A DNA stretch of 64,000 bases from Lacinutrix sp. Bg11-31 (GTDB lineage Bacteria; Bacteroidota; Bacteroidia; Flavobacteriales; Flavobacteriaceae). The notes beneath the pieces were generated by a model that had not been told where the DNA came from, ran no database searches, and saw only the letters and a list, made by a program, of their open reading frames with translations. The first letter of the stretch is position 1. The number at the start of each line of letters is the position of its first letter. The position numbers and the translations under genes are program-made. Where the stretch lies: positions 1,674,001 through 1,738,000 of the forward strand of contig NZ_CP025118.1 in NCBI RefSeq assembly GCF_002831665.1, read 5' to 3'. Shown piece after piece: positions 8,929-18,560 of the stretch.

Positions 8929-10185
8929 TTAAGTCTTCTGCTTTTTCTTTTTAGCCGCAGGAAATAACACATTATTAAGTATTAATCTATAACCTGGAGA
9001 CGTTGGATGCAGGTCTAATTCTGTTTTAGGATCACCAACTTTATGCGTATAATCTTCAGGATCGTGACCTCCATAAAAGGTAAAAAAGCCTTTTCCTTTA
9101 ATACCATGTATGTATTTTGCTTCTCCATTGGTTCTATTTTCTCCCATTACAAGCACGTTACTTTTAATTTGCTCTCTAGTAAAAGAGGTTGTTTGTCCCA
9201 TAAAGCCTTTTACTAAAGCTGTGTGGTTTTGGCATAACATGGTTGGGATTGGATCCCATTTTGCTGAGAAATCCATTAGTGTAAAATAATCTGTTTGTTT
9301 AGGGATTTTTCGTTTTGAAGTCATATCTATACTAGAAAACTCATAAACCATTGGACTGCGCTCTAATGTATAATCTTTAAAAGCGAAGGTTTTATGGTAT
9401 TGTATTTTGGATTGGTAATTGGCATCGCTTGCATCTCCATCGAACATTGGCTCGCAGATGTCGGCACCTTCGGCAGATAATGCGATATCGAAACTGTCTG
9501 TGGCACTGCACATAGCAAACATAAACCCTCCACCTACAACATAGTCTCTAATTTTAAGAGCGACATCTCTTTTTTCGTTAGATACTTTGTTATATCCTAA
9601 TTTTGTTGCTAGAGCCTCGGCTAATTGTTTTTCTTCTATATACCAAGCTGCTGTCCTGTATCGTGCATAGAATTTGCCAAACTGTCCTGTAAAATCTTCA
9701 TGATGCAGGTGTAACCAATCGTAGAGAATAAGTTCATCTTTTAATACGTCTTCATCATAAATGGTTTCGTATGGTATTTCGGCATAAGTTAATACCATTG
9801 TCACTGCATCATCCCAAGGCAATTTACCTTTTGGAGTGTAAACTGCAATTTTTGGTGCTTTTTCTAAAACTACAGCTTCCATATTTTTGCTTGGACTGCT
9901 AATGTCTTTAAGAATACTTTCTGCATTATCATTACTTAACACCTCGAAACTTACGCCTCTAATTTTACATTCTTTTCGAATTTCGTCTGTGTCTGGCAAT
10001 AAAAAAGAACCACCTCTATAGTTTAATAGCCATTTTACTTTTATATCTTTTGCTAACGTCCAATAGGTAATTCCATATGCTTTTAGGTGATTTTCTTGTG
10101 TTTCGGAATCCATTGGCACCAATATATATGATGCATAACTTTGGCTTGTTAATAGGAAAATTAATATGAATAGTATTTTTCTCAT
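8929..10185 (-). CDS. secreted GATase-like protein (often named asparagine synthetase B)
   Basis: This 418 aa protein has a clear signal peptide (MRKILFILIFLLTSQSYAS). The middle, with TPKGKLPWDDAVTMVLTYA, HLHHEDFTGQFGKFYA and GGGFMFAMCSATDSFD, resembles a class-I glutamine-amidotransferase-like fold in which M-C replaces the usual nucleophile elbow. From memory, flavobacterial relatives are annotated asparagine synthetase B, but I see neither the N-terminal Cys nor the PP-loop of a true AsnB and would not use that name. The C-terminus is a short Lys-rich tail. Its role in the periplasm is unknown. Confidence 0.6.
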   Translation of the reverse strand: MRKILFILIFLLTSQSYASYILVPMDSETQENHLKAYGITYWTLAKDIKVKWLLNYRGGSFLLPDTDEIRKECKIRGVSFEVLSNDNAESILKDISSPSKNMEAVVLEKAPKIAVYTPKGKLPWDDAVTMVLTYAEIPYETIYDEDVLKDELILYDWLHLHHEDFTGQFGKFYARYRTAAWYIEEKQLAEALATKLGYNKVSNEKRDVALKIRDYVVGGGFMFAMCSATDSFDIALSAEGADICEPMFDGDASDANYQSKIQYHKTFAFKDYTLERSPMVYEFSSIDMTSKRKIPKQTDYFTLMDFSAKWDPIPTMLCQNHTALVKGFMGQTTSFTREQIKSNVLVMGENRTNGEAKYIHGIKGKGFFTFYGGHDPEDYTHKVGDPKTELDLHPTSPGYRLILNNVLFPAAKKKKQKT

Positions 10186-10297
10186 TGTCTTGTTTCTAAT
10201 TATTTCAAAAAAGGATTAGTATTGAAATAATCCTCTTGAAAGATAATCAAAAATTATTCCTTTTTAGAAATGGTATTACAGAAATGGTAAAAATTAA

Positions 10298-11326
10298 TTA
10301 AGCCGAAATAAGCTTAGCCACTTCTCTTGTACTAGGAAATTGCTCAAGAATAATTTTTAAGCATACAGTAACAGGAATGGCCATTATTAAACCTGGAACT
10401 CCCCAAATAAATCCCCAAAACATTAAGGCTACAAGAACTGTTATAACGTTTATAGAAAAAGATTTTCCCATAAATATGGGTTCTAATATAGAGCCATATA
10501 ATACTTGTGTTCCTGCAATTGCAATAATAAAAAATAGTAATGCACTGGACGCTTCTAATTCTACAAATGCAAAGACAGAAAGTAATATAACCGTAATAAA
10601 AGAACCTACCATTTGTACAAAATTGATCAAGAATGCAAATAATCCCCAAAAAATAGGAAAGCTAACATCGAAGAAATAACATGCTAAACCTGTAAACAAG
10701 CCTGTAAGAAAGCTAACAAGTACTTTTACTTTAATAAATTTTATTAAATCGTTTTCAATTTTAATAAACGTTTTTATAGATTGGTGTCTTTTCTTTAATA
10801 TGGTTTTGTTTAGAAGGTTTTCAATATTTATCGATTCAGCTAACCAAAGTACTACAAAGAAAACCGTCATTAACAAGGCTGTAAGCGCCTTACTAATAAC
10901 GCTTAGCGTGTTACCGAAATTTTTAAAAATAGCATCTTTATTTAAAAAACGCGATAGTTTTGCGTTGTCATCTTTAATTGTATCTGTACCAAAAACAGAT
11001 TCTACATCGTAAACTAAATCATTTACTTTAGTTTGTGCTTTTAGAAAGAAAGCAGAATCGCTTTCCATTATTTGCTTACTCGATAACTTTACCAACTCTA
11101 CTCCTAGCTTTACACCAAGAATTATTATTAATAATACTATACAAATACTAATTATTTTATGCACACCTCTACGTTTTAGAAAACGCATTAATGGTAAAAA
11201 CAACAATGCTATAAACATTGAGAAAAACAACGGAATAAATATAAACGACAATACTTTAAGTAAATAAAATATTATTGGTATTACTATAATTAACAGTAAG
11301 TAGTTTGTTGTACGGACTTTATCCAT
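10298..11326 (-). CDS. AI-2E family transporter (TqsA/YdiK type)
   Basis: This 342 aa inner-membrane protein has about seven hydrophobic segments in the UPF0118/AI-2E pattern: a double N-terminal helix pair, a central soluble stretch (about 75-145), then five helices with the typical block YGSILEPIFMGKSFSIN and GVPGLIMAIPVTVCLKI. Family members export AI-2 or exchange Na+/H+; which applies here cannot be told. It is a single gene, well separated from both neighbours. Confidence 0.88.
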   Translation of the reverse strand: MDKVRTTNYLLLIIVIPIIFYLLKVLSFIFIPLFFSMFIALLFLPLMRFLKRRGVHKIISICIVLLIIILGVKLGVELVKLSSKQIMESDSAFFLKAQTKVNDLVYDVESVFGTDTIKDDNAKLSRFLNKDAIFKNFGNTLSVISKALTALLMTVFFVVLWLAESINIENLLNKTILKKRHQSIKTFIKIENDLIKFIKVKVLVSFLTGLFTGLACYFFDVSFPIFWGLFAFLINFVQMVGSFITVILLSVFAFVELEASSALLFFIIAIAGTQVLYGSILEPIFMGKSFSINVITVLVALMFWGFIWGVPGLIMAIPVTVCLKIILEQFPSTREVAKLISA

Positions 11327-11417
11327 TATTGTTACACTTGTTTATGTAAAGATAATTTAATGTAAACTTTTATTTATTGATTTTAACAGTAGATTAAGCT
11401 TTTAAAGCTTAAATATT

Positions 11418-12953
11418 TTAAAATGGCACCTCATCATCCGGAGCTCCAAAGGCATCTTCTGGTGATGCTGTAAAATTATCTGTTTTAAAAGTGTCATCGT
11501 TTGATGCAGCATTCATTTTACTGTGAAATTCTTGCCCAGATGAAAAAGGTGTATCGAAATCATCTAAATTATCGAACTTACCTAAGTTTCCAATAAACTT
11601 TAAACGAATACTATCTAGCCCACCATTTCTATGTTTAGCAACAATAAACTCACCTTGTCCAGCAGTTGGAGATTGATCGTCGTCATCCCATTCATCAATT
11701 TTATAATATTCTGGTCTGTAAATAAACGATACAATATCTGCATCTTGCTCGATGGCTCCAGATTCACGTAAATCTGAAAGTAAAGGTCTTTTACTTCCTC
11801 CACGTGTCTCTACAGCACGCGATAATTGTGATAGTGCAATTACAGGCACTTCTAATTCTTTTGCTAATGCTTTTAAGTTTCTAGAAATAGTAGATATTTC
11901 TTGCTCTCTGTTTCCTCCACTACCTGCAGCTGTCATAAGCTGTAAGTAATCAATCATTATCATTTTAATGCCATGCTGAGATGCTAGACGTCTTGCTTTT
12001 GCACGTAAATCGAAAATTGAAAGTGATGGTGTGTCATCAATAAATAAAGGTGCTTTTTCAAGTGCTTTTACCTTAACATTTAATTGTTCCCACTCATGTT
12101 TTTCTAATTTTCCTGTTCTTAATTTCTCAGATGACAAACCTGTTTCACTAGAAATTAGTCTTGTAATTAACTGTACAGATGCCATCTCTAAAGAGAAAAA
12201 AGCTACAGGAATATTATGCATTACAGCTATATTTCTAGCCATTGTTAAAGTAAAGGCTGTTTTCCCCATACCTGGACGTGCTGCAACGATAATTAAATCA
12301 CTTGGTTGCCATCCTGATGTTAGTTTATCTAGCTTATCGAAACCAGAAGGAACACCACTCATTCCGTCTTTTTTCGAAATTTCTTCAATTTTCTTTTTGG
12401 CTTGTATTACTAAATCTTGAGCTGTTTCACTTGATTTTTTAATATTACCTTGGGTTACTTCATATAACTTAGATTCAGCAGTATCTAATAAATCGAAAAC
12501 ATCTTGAGTTTCATCGTAAGCTGTTTCTATAATTTCGCTTGAAATTCTAATTAAGCTTCGCTGAATAAATTTTTGTAAAATTATACGTGCATGAAACTCA
12601 ATATGTGCAGAAGATGATACTTTTTGGGTTAGCGAAATAAGGTAAAAATCACCTCCTGATAAATCTAACTTAGCATTAGTTTTTAATTGCGTAGAAACGG
12701 TTAATAAGTCAATTGGTTGACTCTCTTGAAACAACATAAAGATGGCTTCAAAAATATGCTGATGCGCTTCTTTATAGAAAGCATCTGGGCTTAAAATATC
12801 GATTACCTCATCGACACCTTTTTTATCAATCATCATCGCTCCAAGCACAACCTCTTCTAAATCAATAGCTTGCGGTGGTATTTTCCCTTTTTCAAGAGAG
12901 ATAATTGTACTTTTATCTACTTTGTATCCAGATACGTTTTGTGGTTGCTTCAT
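11418..12953 (-). CDS. dnaB: replicative DNA helicase
   Basis: This hexameric 5'-3' helicase of the replication fork is 511 aa from the chosen ATG at 12953 (MKQPQNVSGYKVDK), which matches the family N-terminus; an in-frame ATG 63 nt upstream adds an unrelated hydrophobic leader. The N-terminal primase-binding domain (DLEEVVLGAMMID) is followed by the RecA-type motor: Walker A ARPGMGKTAF, Walker B region MIMIDYLQLM, LSQLSRAVE, and the Arg-finger block SDLRESGAIEQDAD. No intein interrupts it. The C-terminus is acidic. Confidence 0.97.
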   Translation of the reverse strand: MKQPQNVSGYKVDKSTIISLEKGKIPPQAIDLEEVVLGAMMIDKKGVDEVIDILSPDAFYKEAHQHIFEAIFMLFQESQPIDLLTVSTQLKTNAKLDLSGGDFYLISLTQKVSSSAHIEFHARIILQKFIQRSLIRISSEIIETAYDETQDVFDLLDTAESKLYEVTQGNIKKSSETAQDLVIQAKKKIEEISKKDGMSGVPSGFDKLDKLTSGWQPSDLIIVAARPGMGKTAFTLTMARNIAVMHNIPVAFFSLEMASVQLITRLISSETGLSSEKLRTGKLEKHEWEQLNVKVKALEKAPLFIDDTPSLSIFDLRAKARRLASQHGIKMIMIDYLQLMTAAGSGGNREQEISTISRNLKALAKELEVPVIALSQLSRAVETRGGSKRPLLSDLRESGAIEQDADIVSFIYRPEYYKIDEWDDDDQSPTAGQGEFIVAKHRNGGLDSIRLKFIGNLGKFDNLDDFDTPFSSGQEFHSKMNAASNDDTFKTDNFTASPEDAFGAPDDEVPF

Positions 12954-13064
12954 CTTAAGCGAATGTAAAACAATTGTTACGAGAATGTGGTTTTTAAGAC
13001 TGTTGAATCTTAACACCTCATTAACAATTGAACTGTTAATAAGTCAATAATATTGTTAATAAGC

Positions 13065-13097
13065 ATAAAAAAATCTGAAAGGTCAACTTTCAGATTT
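13065..13097 (-). terminator. rho-independent terminator after accA
   Basis: On the minus strand, an 11-bp stem AAATCTGAAAG / CTTTCAGATTT with a 5-nt loop runs into a U-tract (seven A on the plus strand just left of the stem). It lies immediately downstream of accA. Confidence 0.85.
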
Positions 13098-13121
13098 TAA
13101 TATTTTAAGTATTTATTACTG

Positions 13122-14075
13122 TTAGCCTTTATAAACTCCCATTTGAGAATATTTATCCATACGTTGAGCAACTAAATCTTTTGGTGATAAGTTTTTAAAC
13201 TCATCGTAAGATTTTTCTATAGCTATTTTTACAGTTGCAAAGGTTTTTTCTCTATTGCTATGAGCTCCTCCTAAAGGTTCTTTAATAATTTCATCAACTA
13301 TCTTCATTTTTTTCATGTCGTTAGCAGTTAATTTTAAAGCTTCGGCAGCTTGTTCTTTATACTCCCAACTTCTCCATAAAATTGAAGAACAAGATTCTGG
13401 AGAGATTACAGAATACCATGTGTTTTCTAACATTAGCACCTTATCTCCTACTCCTATACCTAATGCTCCACCAGAAGCACCTTCACCAATTACAATAGTA
13501 ATTATTGGTACTTTAAGGCGTGTCATTTCAAGAATATTTCTAGCAATAGCTTCTCCTTGACCACGTTCTTCTGCTTCTAATCCAGGATATGCTCCAGGAG
13601 TATCCAGAAGTGTAATTACAGGGATACCAAATTTTTCTGCAGATTTCATTAAGCGTAATGCTTTACGATAACCTTCAGGATTTGCCATTCCAAAATTTCT
13701 ATATTGTCTTGTTTTGGTATTGTACCCTTTTTGTTGACCAATGATCATGTAACTTTGGTCTCCAATTTTACCTAAACCACCAATCATGGCTTTATCGTCT
13801 TTAAAATTACGATCTCCATGTAACTCTAAAAAAGAGTCTCCACATAAAGCTTTAATGTAATCTAAAGTATATGGTCTGTTTGGATGACGCGACATTTGTA
13901 CACGTTGCCATGGTGTTAAGTTCTTGTAGATGTCCTTTTTAGTAGCAACAAGCTTTTTCTCTATCTGTTTACAAGTTTCTGTAACATCTACATCGCTTTC
14001 TGCACCAATAACTTGACATTTAGTTAATTGGTCTTCTAGTTCTTTTATTGGTAATTCAAATTCTAAATATTCCAT
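13122..14075 (-). CDS. accA: acetyl-CoA carboxylase carboxyltransferase subunit alpha
   Basis: AccA works with AccD to transfer the carboxyl group from biotin to acetyl-CoA, the first step of fatty-acid synthesis. The 317 aa protein has the family N-terminal helical part ([14 protein letters not shown]) and the crotonase-fold core, with [46 protein letters not shown] and the glycine-rich [15 protein letters not shown]. Length and motifs are complete. It is a monocistronic unit with a terminator behind it; accD is not in the window. Confidence 0.97.
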   Translation of the reverse strand: MEYLEFELPIKELEDQLTKCQVIGAESDVDVTETCKQIEKKLVATKKDIYKNLTPWQRVQMSRHPNRPYTLDYIKALCGDSFLELHGDRNFKDDKAMIGGLGKIGDQSYMIIGQQKGYNTKTRQYRNFGMANPEGYRKALRLMKSAEKFGIPVITLLDTPGAYPGLEAEERGQGEAIARNILEMTRLKVPIITIVIGEGASGGALGIGVGDKVLMLENTWYSVISPESCSSILWRSWEYKEQAAEALKLTANDMKKMKIVDEIIKEPLGGAHSNREKTFATVKIAIEKSYDEFKNLSPKDLVAQRMDKYSQMGVYKG

Positions 14076-14114
14076 TGAGAATTGTATTAATAATTTCTTA
14101 GTTAGTTTACAAAA

Positions 14115-15029
14115 TTACACAATTTTTTGGTTTTGTGTCTTCTTATTTTTAAAGGCTTTTGTGTTTTTTATTATCCCATTTAATATTACAGTAGTCAATA
14201 TTATTAATGCTCCATAATAAAATGAAGGTGACATGGTTTCTGTTAACGGAAATATAATAAGTGCCAAAACAACACCATAAATAGGTTCTAAATTATAGGT
14301 AAGCACTACTGTATATGGGCTAATTTGCTTCATTACATATACTGATGCGATAAATGCATAAGCAGTACAAATGGTTGCTAAAATTAATAGATATATAAAA
14401 TCTTCAAGACTTAATTTGAAGTATTCTGCAGAAAAACCATCTCCAAATAGTAGTATAAACAGTGAAATAAAAATAACACCTGCAATAAACTCGTAAAATG
14501 AAATTTTTGTAGCTGAATCTTTTTCAAGAAACTTACCATTTAATACTGCAAATAATGATGAAAAAAAGGCAGATAAAATACCCAATAATATTCCTGTAAT
14601 ATGCTTCATTTCTGTTTGTAAAATGATTGCAATTCCTATAATTACTATAATTCCGAAGAGAATTTCGTACCAAATAACTTTACGTTTATAAACTATGGGC
14701 TCTATAAATGAAGCAAAAAATGCTCCTGTAGAAAACATAGCTAAAGCTATTGATATATTAGAAACATCGATCGCTCCAAAAAATGTAATCCAATGTAAAG
14801 CGATAATAATTCCTCCAACAGAAAACTTAAAAAGTGTTTTTCTATCTATTGAGATATCTACTTTTGCTACTTTTATATAAATAAGCATGAATATGGTAGC
14901 AATTACCATACGAAACCATACTAAAGAAACAGCTTCAATAGTAATAAGTTTTCCTAAAATAGCTGTAAAGCCAGCTATAAAGACTAAAAAATGTAAATGT
15001 AAATAGTTTTTAAGTTTATCGTTTAGCAT
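14115..15029 (-). CDS. EamA/DMT-family transporter
   Basis: This 304 aa inner-membrane protein has ten hydrophobic segments arranged as two EamA repeats, with a short cationic C-terminal tail. Repeat landmarks are WFRMVIATIFMLIYI and ALHWITFFGAID in the first, and AFIASVYVMKQISPY and TYNLEPIYGVVLALI in the second. Family members export amino acids or other metabolites; the substrate is unknown. Its start overlaps the end of the LptF/LptG gene upstream by 14 nt, so the tgt, permease and EamA genes are probably one transcript. Confidence 0.9.
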   Translation of the reverse strand: MLNDKLKNYLHLHFLVFIAGFTAILGKLITIEAVSLVWFRMVIATIFMLIYIKVAKVDISIDRKTLFKFSVGGIIIALHWITFFGAIDVSNISIALAMFSTGAFFASFIEPIVYKRKVIWYEILFGIIVIIGIAIILQTEMKHITGILLGILSAFFSSLFAVLNGKFLEKDSATKISFYEFIAGVIFISLFILLFGDGFSAEYFKLSLEDFIYLLILATICTAYAFIASVYVMKQISPYTVVLTYNLEPIYGVVLALIIFPLTETMSPSFYYGALIILTTVILNGIIKNTKAFKNKKTQNQKIV

Positions 15030-16089
15030 TGTATAATAATATAACTGCTAAAATACCAAAAACTACGTTAGGAAACCAAACGGCTATTAATGGTGAGAAA
15101 TCGGACTGCGCTGCCATAGTACCAAAGACTTTATCGAAGAACACAAAAATCATGGCAATAGTAATACCAAAAGCAAGATTTACGCCCATTCCACCTCTTC
15201 TTTTAATTGAGGACACAGCAACTGCTATAATTGTTAATATAAATACAGAAACAGGTAAACTCCATTTTCTATATAATTCTAATTTATAACGACCAATATT
15301 AGACGATCCTCTTTTTTCTTCGCGTGTAATAAAGCGGTTTAAATCTATATAATTAAGAGTTTCTGCAATATAATCGTCTGGTACTAAGTCTTCCAACTCG
15401 AAACTAAAAATAGTGTCTTTTTTTCTTTCAGTAACTAGAATATCATTTCCTTCTGTAATTGTACGTTTAAAATAATTACGCATTCTATAAATAGAATCTT
15501 CCTCTATATATCTTATGCTATTTGCATTAATTTTATAGATTAATTTATCTTCTTCAAAATGTTCAAGAGTAAAGTTTAAAGCCTGAGCTCTAGATGCATC
15601 AAAACTACTAACGTAAATAATTTCGTTATCATTAATCTGTTTAAACAGTTTTTGACTTTGAGTACTTTTTCTTCCTTTTAAGTATTTATACTGAAAATCG
15701 TTAAACCCTTTACTAGCATTTGGAGCTAGGTACAAGCCTAAAACAATAGAAATTAACCCAACTATAGTGGCACCTATTAAATAAGGTCTTAAAAATCTTG
15801 AAAATGAAACTCCCGAACTTAAAAAGGCAACTATCTCTGTATTATTTGCTAATTTTGAAGTAAACCAAATTACCGAAAGGAATAAAAACAAAGGAAATAA
15901 TAGGTGAGCGAAGTAAACGGTAAAATCTAATAGATATAGCATTACTTCACCAAATGGCGCATTATTCTCTAAAATTTTTCCTATTTTTTCTGCAAGGTGA
16001 ACTGTTATTCCAATAGGAATAAACAGTAATATCATCATTAAAAATGTGAGTAAATAGCGCTTTAATATGTACCAATCTAGTATTTTCAT
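15016..16089 (-). CDS. LptF/LptG family LPS-export permease
   Basis: Part of the Lpt ABC exporter that pulls lipopolysaccharide from the inner membrane to the outer membrane. The 357 aa protein has three N-terminal membrane helices (starting DWYILKRYLLTFLMMILLF), a periplasmic beta-jellyroll-like region (about 125-265) and three C-terminal helices. The block TEIVAFLSSGVSFSRFLRP is the family coupling region. Bacteroidota often carry this gene beside tgt, as here. LptF and LptG cannot be told apart safely; the second permease is not in the window. Confidence 0.9.
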   Translation of the reverse strand: MKILDWYILKRYLLTFLMMILLFIPIGITVHLAEKIGKILENNAPFGEVMLYLLDFTVYFAHLLFPLFLFLSVIWFTSKLANNTEIVAFLSSGVSFSRFLRPYLIGATIVGLISIVLGLYLAPNASKGFNDFQYKYLKGRKSTQSQKLFKQINDNEIIYVSSFDASRAQALNFTLEHFEEDKLIYKINANSIRYIEEDSIYRMRNYFKRTITEGNDILVTERKKDTIFSFELEDLVPDDYIAETLNYIDLNRFITREEKRGSSNIGRYKLELYRKWSLPVSVFILTIIAVAVSSIKRRGGMGVNLAFGITIAMIFVFFDKVFGTMAAQSDFSPLIAVWFPNVVFGILAVILLYNAKR

Positions 16090-16194
16090 CCTCTTTTAAC
16101 AATTCCTATCCTTAATCCTTTCCAAAGGAAAGGAAACTGTTGCTTATTTACTTTTTCTATTTTTTAGTTTCAATTTCGAGTTCAAATTCAATTT

Positions 16195-17325
16195 TTATAA
16201 CCTTTTATCCATTTGTTTAACCATCATATCTTTCCAAGTTCTAAAATCTCCTGCCAAGATATGCTTTCTAGCTTCACGAACCAACCACATGTAAAAACCT
16301 AAATTATGAATAGTTGCTATTTGGGCTGCTAATCTTTCGTTTACAGTAAATAGATGTCTTACATAGGCCTTAGAATAATCTGTATCTACCCAAGTAATTG
16401 CCATTTCATCTAAAGCAGAAAAATCGTCTCTCCATTTTAAATTTTTAATATTTATGGAACCATGTGCTGTAAAAAGCATCCCATTTCTTGCGTTACGTGT
16501 TGGCATAACACAATCAAACATATCTACACCAAGTGCAATGTTCTCTAAAATGTTAATTGGTGTACCAACTCCCATTAAATAACGTGGTTTATCTTCTGGA
16601 AGTATTGCTGTTACTATTTCTGTCATCGCATACATTTCTTCTGCTGGTTCTCCAACAGATAATCCTCCAATAGCATTACCTACTGCTCCAGAATTTGCAA
16701 TATATTCTGCAGATTGCACACGCAAATCTTTATAACAACTTCCTTGTACAATTGGAAAAAATGCTTGAGAATAATCGTATTTAAATGGTACTTTCTCTAA
16801 ATGATTAATACAGCGATCTAACCATCTATGCGTCATCTTCATTGAGCGTTTTGCATAATTATAATCGCAAGGATATGGTGTACACTCATCGAAAGCCATA
16901 ATAATATCTGCTCCAATGCTACGTTGAATTTCCATTACACTCTCTGGTGTAAATGTATGGTAACTACCATCGATATGAGATTTAAACTTTACGCCTTCTT
17001 CTTTAATTTTTCTATTAGCAGATAAAGAATAGACTTGGTAACCACCAGAATCTGTTAAAATATTACGGTCCCAATTCATAAATTTATGCAAACCTCCTGC
17101 TTTTTCTAAAACGTCTATTTGAGGTCTTAAATATAAATGATAGGTATTACCTAAAATAATATCTGGATTGATATCGTTTTTTAGCTCACGTTGGTGCACT
17201 CCCTTTACAGAAGCAACTGTACCAACTGGCATAAAAATTGGTGTTTCTATTACACCATGATCTGTAGTCAATACTCCTGCTCTTGCACTACTTTGTGCAT
17301 CTTTACCTTTTAATTCGAATGTCAT
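16195..17325 (-). CDS. tgt: tRNA-guanine transglycosylase
   Basis: Tgt swaps the wobble guanine of GUN anticodons for the queuine precursor. The 376 aa protein has the general acid D92 (DSGGYQVYS), substrate residues around AFDECTPYP, GGLSVGE, and the nucleophile D271 in MFDCVMPTRNARNG. The zinc-binding CxCxxC expected about 35 residues later is absent: at roughly 308-314 the sequence reads EMAITWVD, while the downstream His (TIHNL, H340) remains. I believe related Bacteroidota enzymes share this. Otherwise the length is normal. Confidence 0.95.
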   Translation of the reverse strand: MTFELKGKDAQSSARAGVLTTDHGVIETPIFMPVGTVASVKGVHQRELKNDINPDIILGNTYHLYLRPQIDVLEKAGGLHKFMNWDRNILTDSGGYQVYSLSANRKIKEEGVKFKSHIDGSYHTFTPESVMEIQRSIGADIIMAFDECTPYPCDYNYAKRSMKMTHRWLDRCINHLEKVPFKYDYSQAFFPIVQGSCYKDLRVQSAEYIANSGAVGNAIGGLSVGEPAEEMYAMTEIVTAILPEDKPRYLMGVGTPINILENIALGVDMFDCVMPTRNARNGMLFTAHGSINIKNLKWRDDFSALDEMAITWVDTDYSKAYVRHLFTVNERLAAQIATIHNLGFYMWLVREARKHILAGDFRTWKDMMVKQMDKRL

Positions 17326-17465
17326 AATTTATGGAAATATTCAGCTGGTAAAGATAATTAACAAAATAACATAGCTTCTTAAACATTTAATAAAATTCTA
17401 AAAAGTTTCTATTACTTACAAAAATAAAATTAGTATCGTGGTTTAACTGTACTTTATAGGCAAGC

Positions 17466-17551
17466 GCGTTAGTGATAGTAGCGGAAAGCCCACAGCCTGA
17501 CGTAGGAAGTGCGAGGACTTGTAGTGGATAGCGCGACCCTTGTGGTAACGC
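17466..17551 (+). repeat. structured intergenic repeat, copy 3
   Basis: The element is bounded by GCGTTA (17466-17471) and TAACGC (17546-17551), then CCAAATAA as in copy 1. Inside are GATAGTAGCGGAAAGCCC, GCGAGGAC and GGATAGCGCGACCCTTGTGG. It lies in the 366 bp gap between the divergent tgt and transketolase genes. A reading frame covering it on the minus strand looks spurious. Confidence 0.6.
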
Positions 17552-17634
17552 CCAAATAATTTTTATTATACACTAAAACTTTACAATTGTTAGCAAATTG
17601 TATTAATTCGTTAATAAGTGCACTAACTCTGTCT

Positions 17635-17665
17635 TTGTTTAGCTTCATAAAAAAAGTTATTTTTG
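17635..17665 (+). promoter_or_regulatory. transketolase operon promoter
   Basis: TTG (17635-17637), 20 nt, TATTTTTG (17658-17665), a consensus Bacteroidota promoter 26 nt ahead of the first transketolase ATG. Confidence 0.7.
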
Positions 17666-17691
17666 ATGCTTTATAAATCAAGCTAAAAATA

Positions 17692-18537
17692 ATGGCAAAC
17701 ACACAACAATTAGAAGACATTACAACTCAAGTTCGTAGAGATATTTTACGAATGGTACACAAGGTGAATTCTGGACATCCAGGAGGTTCTTTAGGCTGCG
17801 CAGAATTTTTTGTTTCGCTTTACAACGAGATAATGGATAGAAAAGAAGGTTTTGACATGGATGGCATTGGTGAAGATTTATTTTTCCTTTCTAATGGTCA
17901 TATTTCACCTGTTTACTATAGTGTTTTAGCTAGATGTGGTTATTTTCCAGTAGAAGAGTTAAATACTTTTAGACTATTAAACACACGTTTACAAGGACAC
18001 CCAACAACTCACGAAGGATTACCAGGTATTCGTATTGCTTCAGGTTCTCTTGGACAAGGTATGAGTGTTGCTCTTGGTGCCGCACAAGCAAAAAAACTAA
18101 ATGGTTGTAATCACTTAATTTATAGCTTACATGGAGATGGCGAATTACAAGAAGGCCAAAATTGGGAAGCTATTATGTATGCTGCAGGAAAAAATGTAGA
18201 TAATATAATTGCTACAATAGATTTAAATGGTCAGCAAATTGATGGTTCGACAGATACTGTATTACCAATGGGTAGTATAAAAGGTAAATTTGAAGCTTTT
18301 GGTTGGACTGTTTTAGAAATTGAAGAAGGAAATAATATCGATGCTATTTTAAAAGGTATGGCAGAAGCAAAATCTTTAACTGGAAAAGGAAAACCTGTTT
18401 GCGTATTATTAAAAACAGTAATGGGTAATGGAATAGATTTTATGATGCATACGCATGCTTGGCATGGAAAAGCACCTAACGATGCCCAATTAGCTATTGG
18501 TTTAGCACAGAATGCTGAAACTTTAGGCGATTATTAA
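17692..18537 (+). CDS. transketolase, N-terminal subunit
   Basis: This is the thiamine-diphosphate-binding half of a split transketolase (pentose phosphate pathway and Calvin-type sugar interconversion). The 281 aa protein has HPGGSLGCAEFFVSLY, the His of GHISPVYY, GSLGQGMSVALGAA, and the cofactor/metal block GDGELQEGQNWEA with Asn downstream (IDLNGQQIDG). The C-terminal half is encoded separately 24 nt downstream, so the two chains must assemble to give the active enzyme. Split genes are usual in Bacteroidota. Confidence 0.95.
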   Translation: MANTQQLEDITTQVRRDILRMVHKVNSGHPGGSLGCAEFFVSLYNEIMDRKEGFDMDGIGEDLFFLSNGHISPVYYSVLARCGYFPVEELNTFRLLNTRLQGHPTTHEGLPGIRIASGSLGQGMSVALGAAQAKKLNGCNHLIYSLHGDGELQEGQNWEAIMYAAGKNVDNIIATIDLNGQQIDGSTDTVLPMGSIKGKFEAFGWTVLEIEEGNNIDAILKGMAEAKSLTGKGKPVCVLLKTVMGNGIDFMMHTHAWHGKAPNDAQLAIGLAQNAETLGDY

Positions 18538-18560
18538 TCCTTCAAATTAAGAGACAAAAG

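Noticed and set aside
12954..13016. Longer dnaB with 21 extra N-terminal residues
   Set aside because: The extra part is unlike DnaB N-termini; MKQPQNVSG at 12953 matches the family start.
17469..17720. 83 aa frame on the minus strand ahead of transketolase
   Set aside because: It runs through the structured repeat and the transketolase promoter; composition is not protein-like.
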